Assembly: GCA_964035015.1 (NCBI GenBank)
Contig: OZ035997.1
Coordinates: 26,672,788-26,736,787, forward strand
Length of the DNA: 64,000 nucleotides
Direction: 5' to 3'
Source of the DNA: Corallium rubrum
Taxonomy: Eukaryota; Cnidaria; Anthozoa; Scleralcyonacea; Coralliidae
Made by a program: the position numbers and the translations under genes. This document shows positions 62,274 to 64,000 of this stretch, piece by piece. The notes under the pieces are model-generated. The model made no database searches. It worked only from the letters and a program-made list of their open reading frames with translations, and was not told where the DNA came from. Position 1 is the first letter of the stretch; every line of letters starts with the position of its first letter.

Positions 62274-63574
62274 GTCAACTCTTTCTGGTTATTGCTGTCA
62301 CGACGTTTCCCTACGATTCTTCTATTTTATTTCTCCTACAAACTCACACATACGCAAACGTTTTAAAAGAGGTGTTGGCTTAGGGCAAATATTAGGGTCG
62401 CGGTTGGAGTTGAGATTATGGGCAACCCCTAACTACAGTATATCTTTGTTTGACACCCCCTCCACCCACCTCTCTTTAGTACGACTATCGTTCAACTGTG
62501 GGAACGTGTATTCACGGATCATATCGTCACCAGGCATTTCAACTTATGACTGTGCCAACATTATTCGTTCATTCGGTTAACGTCTGTCCTGACAGGCTGA
62601 CATGATCTATTTATTTTATTGTGACTAACATAAACACACGGAGACAGGGCCAGAGCTAATCCATACTGTAATATTGCTTGAAAATAGTGAAGTTGTTAAC
62701 CTCTGTTACCCGAGGCGGAGCTCTTAAGCCCCAATCAAACGAGAACGCAAGTCATGGCAAATTGGCAGTCAGAATTTCTGTGGCGGTCGTTTGAACACCC
62801 AAATTAACAAAATAAAGGTTTCATGAGTGTTTTAAACAAGTTTTAAATTTGTCACGGTACATGATATTTTCGGGAAACTATTCAGAGCGGCTGGCTGAGA
62901 TAGCGTGACTGCCAACTTGCGTGACTTGCGTTCTCGTTTGATTAGGGCTTTACGACTTACGCAATTATTGTGTTGTGCCTGTTTACCTCGCAATGGTTGC
63001 GTTCCCATACTGTATACGATGTCTGTCATTAGTTTACGGTATGTGGCAGTCGGCAGAATTGAACGTATATCCCACCACCCAAAAAAACCCAAAACCGTCT
63101 AAACTTGACGGCCCTGCATGGAGCAATTACATAAAATGATGACGTTTATGGATGGCGCAACGAACGTTTTGGGAAATTTTGGGCGCGGTGACAAGGTGAC
63201 TTTTGCGTTCTGGCTACTGATGTAATTTTATTCTTCAAGATCTTTAATCCACTTCTTATTCCGAGCCATTCTAACCCAGATACATTTACAATTTAGCCAA
63301 CAACACGGATAAAATTTTGTTTAGGATCATGTTCTCCGAATCATCTGACAATTTTATTATTTAGAATAAAATATTATTTATCGTTTCTTTCTCTAGTGGG
63401 TATGATTTTGGTTATATGCTAAAAGTTTTGAACAACACAAATCTCCCGGCAGAAGAATCAGAATTTTTTGAATTGTTAAAAATATTTTTCTCTCGGATCT
63501 ACGATGTCAAATACTTGATGAAAAGCTGTAAGAGTCTTAAAGGTGGACTACAGGAAGTGTCAGAGCTTCTAGAG
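58116..63574 (+). CDS. CNOT7: CCR4-NOT deadenylase subunit CNOT7/8 (Pop2/Caf1), 5' part
   Basis: Exons 58116-58226, 59005-59198, 61638-61799, 63397-63574 join in frame to 215 codons and continue beyond the window. The enzyme is the DEDD-type 3'-5' exonuclease that shortens poly(A) tails in the cytoplasm and binds CNOT1, CNOT6 and BTG/TOB proteins. Seen: [18 protein letters not shown] with the first catalytic Asp and Glu (D38, E40), [33 protein letters not shown] and the GYDFGY motif with the third catalytic Asp (D159). The last two (H and D near 225 and 230 in human CNOT7) lie off the right edge. Similarity to human CNOT7/CNOT8 is very high except in the first 30 residues, which differ ([20 protein letters not shown]). 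The gene is named CNOT7 for convenience; invertebrates usually have one CNOT7/8 gene. Confidence 0.95.
58300..58560 (+). pseudogene. Penelope-like / GIY-YIG endonuclease fragment
   Basis: The plus strand contains [19 protein letters not shown] and then a stop, followed by a region with [20 protein letters not shown] is the GIY-YIG core of Penelope-like elements. It differs from the 37.25-kb fragment, so at least two lineages are present. Lies in CNOT7/8 intron 1; decayed. Confidence 0.6.
59005..59198 (+). CDS. CNOT7: CNOT7/8 exon 2, catalytic DTE
   Basis: Acceptor GCTATTCTAG, donor TTGAC|GTAAGT, 194 bases. Encodes [15 protein letters not shown] to [22 protein letters not shown] replaces a slightly different loop of the human protein. 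Confidence 0.96.
59283..59724. mobile_element. ~440-bp hAT-like MITE, CAGGGCTCAAAATAACG ends
   Basis: The left CAGGGCTCAAAATAACG is complemented by CGTTATTTTGAGCCCTG at the right. AATGTG flanks both sides (59,277-59,282; 59,725-59,730), six bases of a probable 8-base duplication. GACCGGTCA-type motifs occur near both ends. The TA array at 59,502-59,533 and poly-T/poly-G runs are inside. In CNOT7/8 intron 2. Confidence 0.8.
59502..59533. repeat. TA dinucleotide microsatellite
   Basis: (TA)n within the hAT-like MITE. Confidence 0.95.
60165..60475. repeat. degenerate tandem repeat, AGCGGAACGTCTTATAGC unit
   Basis: Roughly a dozen units of 18-30 bases alternating GAACGTCTTACGACATA and AGCGTAACGTTTTATAGCGT. 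Non-coding, in CNOT7/8 intron 2. Confidence 0.85.
60500..60560. repeat. fragment of the 36.0-kb repeat
   Basis: AGTAAGGTTAGATATACTG followed by CCGAAACAGAGAACGTAGGA matches 35,962-35,999. The hammerhead-like part that follows there is deleted here apart from GTCAGAG. Confidence 0.65.
61084..61486. mobile_element. ~400-bp MITE with ~50-bp inverted ends
   Basis: TTACAGTCAAGATGGAAAGA, CCTTCCCACTTTCGCTTC and GGTAAACCGTTG at the left are complemented at the right by CAACGGTTTACAGAAGCGGA, AGTGGGAAGG and TTTCCATTTTGACTGTAA. ORFs across it on both strands are not coding for any family I recognise. Confidence 0.75.
61638..61799 (+). CDS. CNOT7: CNOT7/8 exon 3
   Basis: Acceptor TATGTTTCTAG, donor CACAG|GTACAG, 162 bases. 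Encodes [20 protein letters not shown] to [10 protein letters not shown]. The open frame extends upstream into the intron, but the family alignment and the acceptor fix the border. Confidence 0.96.
61935..62012 (-). repeat. hammerhead-ribozyme-like motif, Penelope-associated
   Basis: The minus strand reads ACT-CTGATGA-AGGACTCTGCTC-GGAAC-GTC-AGTG. CUGAUGA and GUC are intact and ACU/AGU pair to form the start of stem I. The GAAA core is GGAA, so this copy is probably inactive. The tail TTTTGTTACTAAAAC is shared with 48,760 and 50,790. Confidence 0.45.
62191..62271. repeat. ATT / TTC trinucleotide microsatellite
   Basis: (ATT)n, a short (CTT)n, then (ATT)n again. Confidence 0.95.
62727..62949. 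mobile_element. 223-bp Harbinger-like MITE with TTA duplication
   Basis: The left AGCCCCAATCAAACGAGAAC followed by GCAAGTCA is complemented by TGACTTGCGTTCTCGTTTGA and TTAGGGCT at the right; TTA flanks both ends (62,724-62,726; 62,950-62,952). Inner CAAATTGGCAGTC pairs with GACTGCCAACTTG. In CNOT7/8 intron 3. Confidence 0.85.
63397..63574 (+). CDS. CNOT7: CNOT7/8 exon 4, YDFGY motif
   Basis: Acceptor TTTCTTTCTCTAG, donor CTAGAG|GTGAGC, 178 bases. Encodes [20 protein letters not shown] to [11 protein letters not shown]. The next exon, beginning near human LERIGPQHQAG, is beyond the right edge or still further right. Confidence 0.95.
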
Positions 63575-63694
63575 GTGAGCAGCAGAATCGTAAATACGTC
63601 GGATGTATGTGGAATAAGAATCATTTCCGTTATATTGCGGTGTCCTGACAGGTTAGCTGTGGGCACGCACTAAGTTTCAGGCCGCTGTATTTCC

Positions 63695-63910
63695 TGCCTG
63701 TTAGTTCGTTCGTTTGTTCGTGTGGAATATACGTAGTAAGCGACGTTTCTGACGCGACGTTTTTAGCGGCAAACAGGGCGCCGCTTTTTAGCACTGTGTC
63801 TGGTTTATTGTAATATTTTGCCTGTTAGTTCATGCGGAATCAATGAAAGCGACGTTTTTTATGTCAAACAGGCCATCGCTCGTCAGCACTCTGTCTGGTT
63901 AGTTATCCAT
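63695..63910. repeat. imperfect tandem duplication
   Basis: Two units of roughly 110 bases each contain CCTGTTAGTTC, GCGGAAT or GTGGAAT, AAGCGACGTTT, CAAACAGG and AGCACT(G/C)TGTCTGGTT. The copies are clearly related but diverged. In CNOT7/8 intron 4. Confidence 0.7.
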
Positions 63911-64000
63911 GCAGTCCAGCGATGGAAATTAAGTCATATTTTGTTCATGTATGATGGCTGACAGCCATGACCAGCTGGTGTCTTGAGCAATGTAGGGATA

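Noticed and set aside
1-64000. CRISPR-like arrays among the tandem repeats
   Set aside because: All tandem repeats lack unique spacers of constant length, and the sequence is clearly from an animal.
1-64000. tRNA, spliceosomal RNA or rRNA genes
   Set aside because: No cloverleaf-like box A/B pair or snRNA signature was found by eye; the only RNA-like sequence is the 5S-derived head of the SINE-like element.

Overview
The window is AT-rich, intron-rich animal genomic DNA. There are no operons or bacterial signals, coding exons are short with GT-AG borders, and introns are full of small inverted-repeat elements and microsatellites. The gene content (a secreted protein with a lysozyme/transglycosylase-like domain joined to EGF repeats, a ZDHHC palmitoyltransferase, a CNOT7/8 deadenylase) and the repeat style suggest an invertebrate, most likely a cnidarian (coral or anemone). 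The taxon is an inference from style and cannot be proven from the sequence.

Layout. 1-13,350: no convincing protein-coding exon. It holds simple repeats, several MITE-like elements and one speculative promoter/5' exon near 2.1 kb. 13,465-29,936 (+): a secreted-protein gene. A signal peptide and a lysozyme/transglycosylase-like domain lie in the first coding exon, followed by nine single-exon EGF domains, all joined in phase 1 (558 aa if spliced as proposed). An alternative terminal exon at 14,385 would give a short secreted form without EGF domains. 29,937-35,521: convergent intergenic DNA with foldback elements. 35,522-55,500 (-): a complete ten-exon ZDHHC2/15/20-type palmitoyltransferase (359 aa), including a 27-base microexon. 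55,501-58,115: divergent intergenic region with a clean hAT MITE. 58,116 to past the right edge (+): the first four coding exons of the CCR4-NOT deadenylase CNOT7/8 (Pop2/Caf1), which runs off the window.

Mobile DNA dominates the non-coding part: hAT-type MITEs with 8-base target duplications, Harbinger-like elements with TTA/3-base duplications, a pogo/Tigger-like MITE with another foldback inside it, a 5S-rRNA-headed SINE-like element, decayed Penelope-like GIY-YIG endonuclease fragments, a LINE ORF2 tail, and several copies of a short motif resembling the hammerhead ribozymes carried by Penelope-like elements. The three genes have unrelated roles (extracellular, Golgi/plasma-membrane S-acylation, mRNA decay) and need not be co-regulated. 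All exon borders were read by eye from reading frame, splice-site consensus and family similarity; no alignment or transcript was available.
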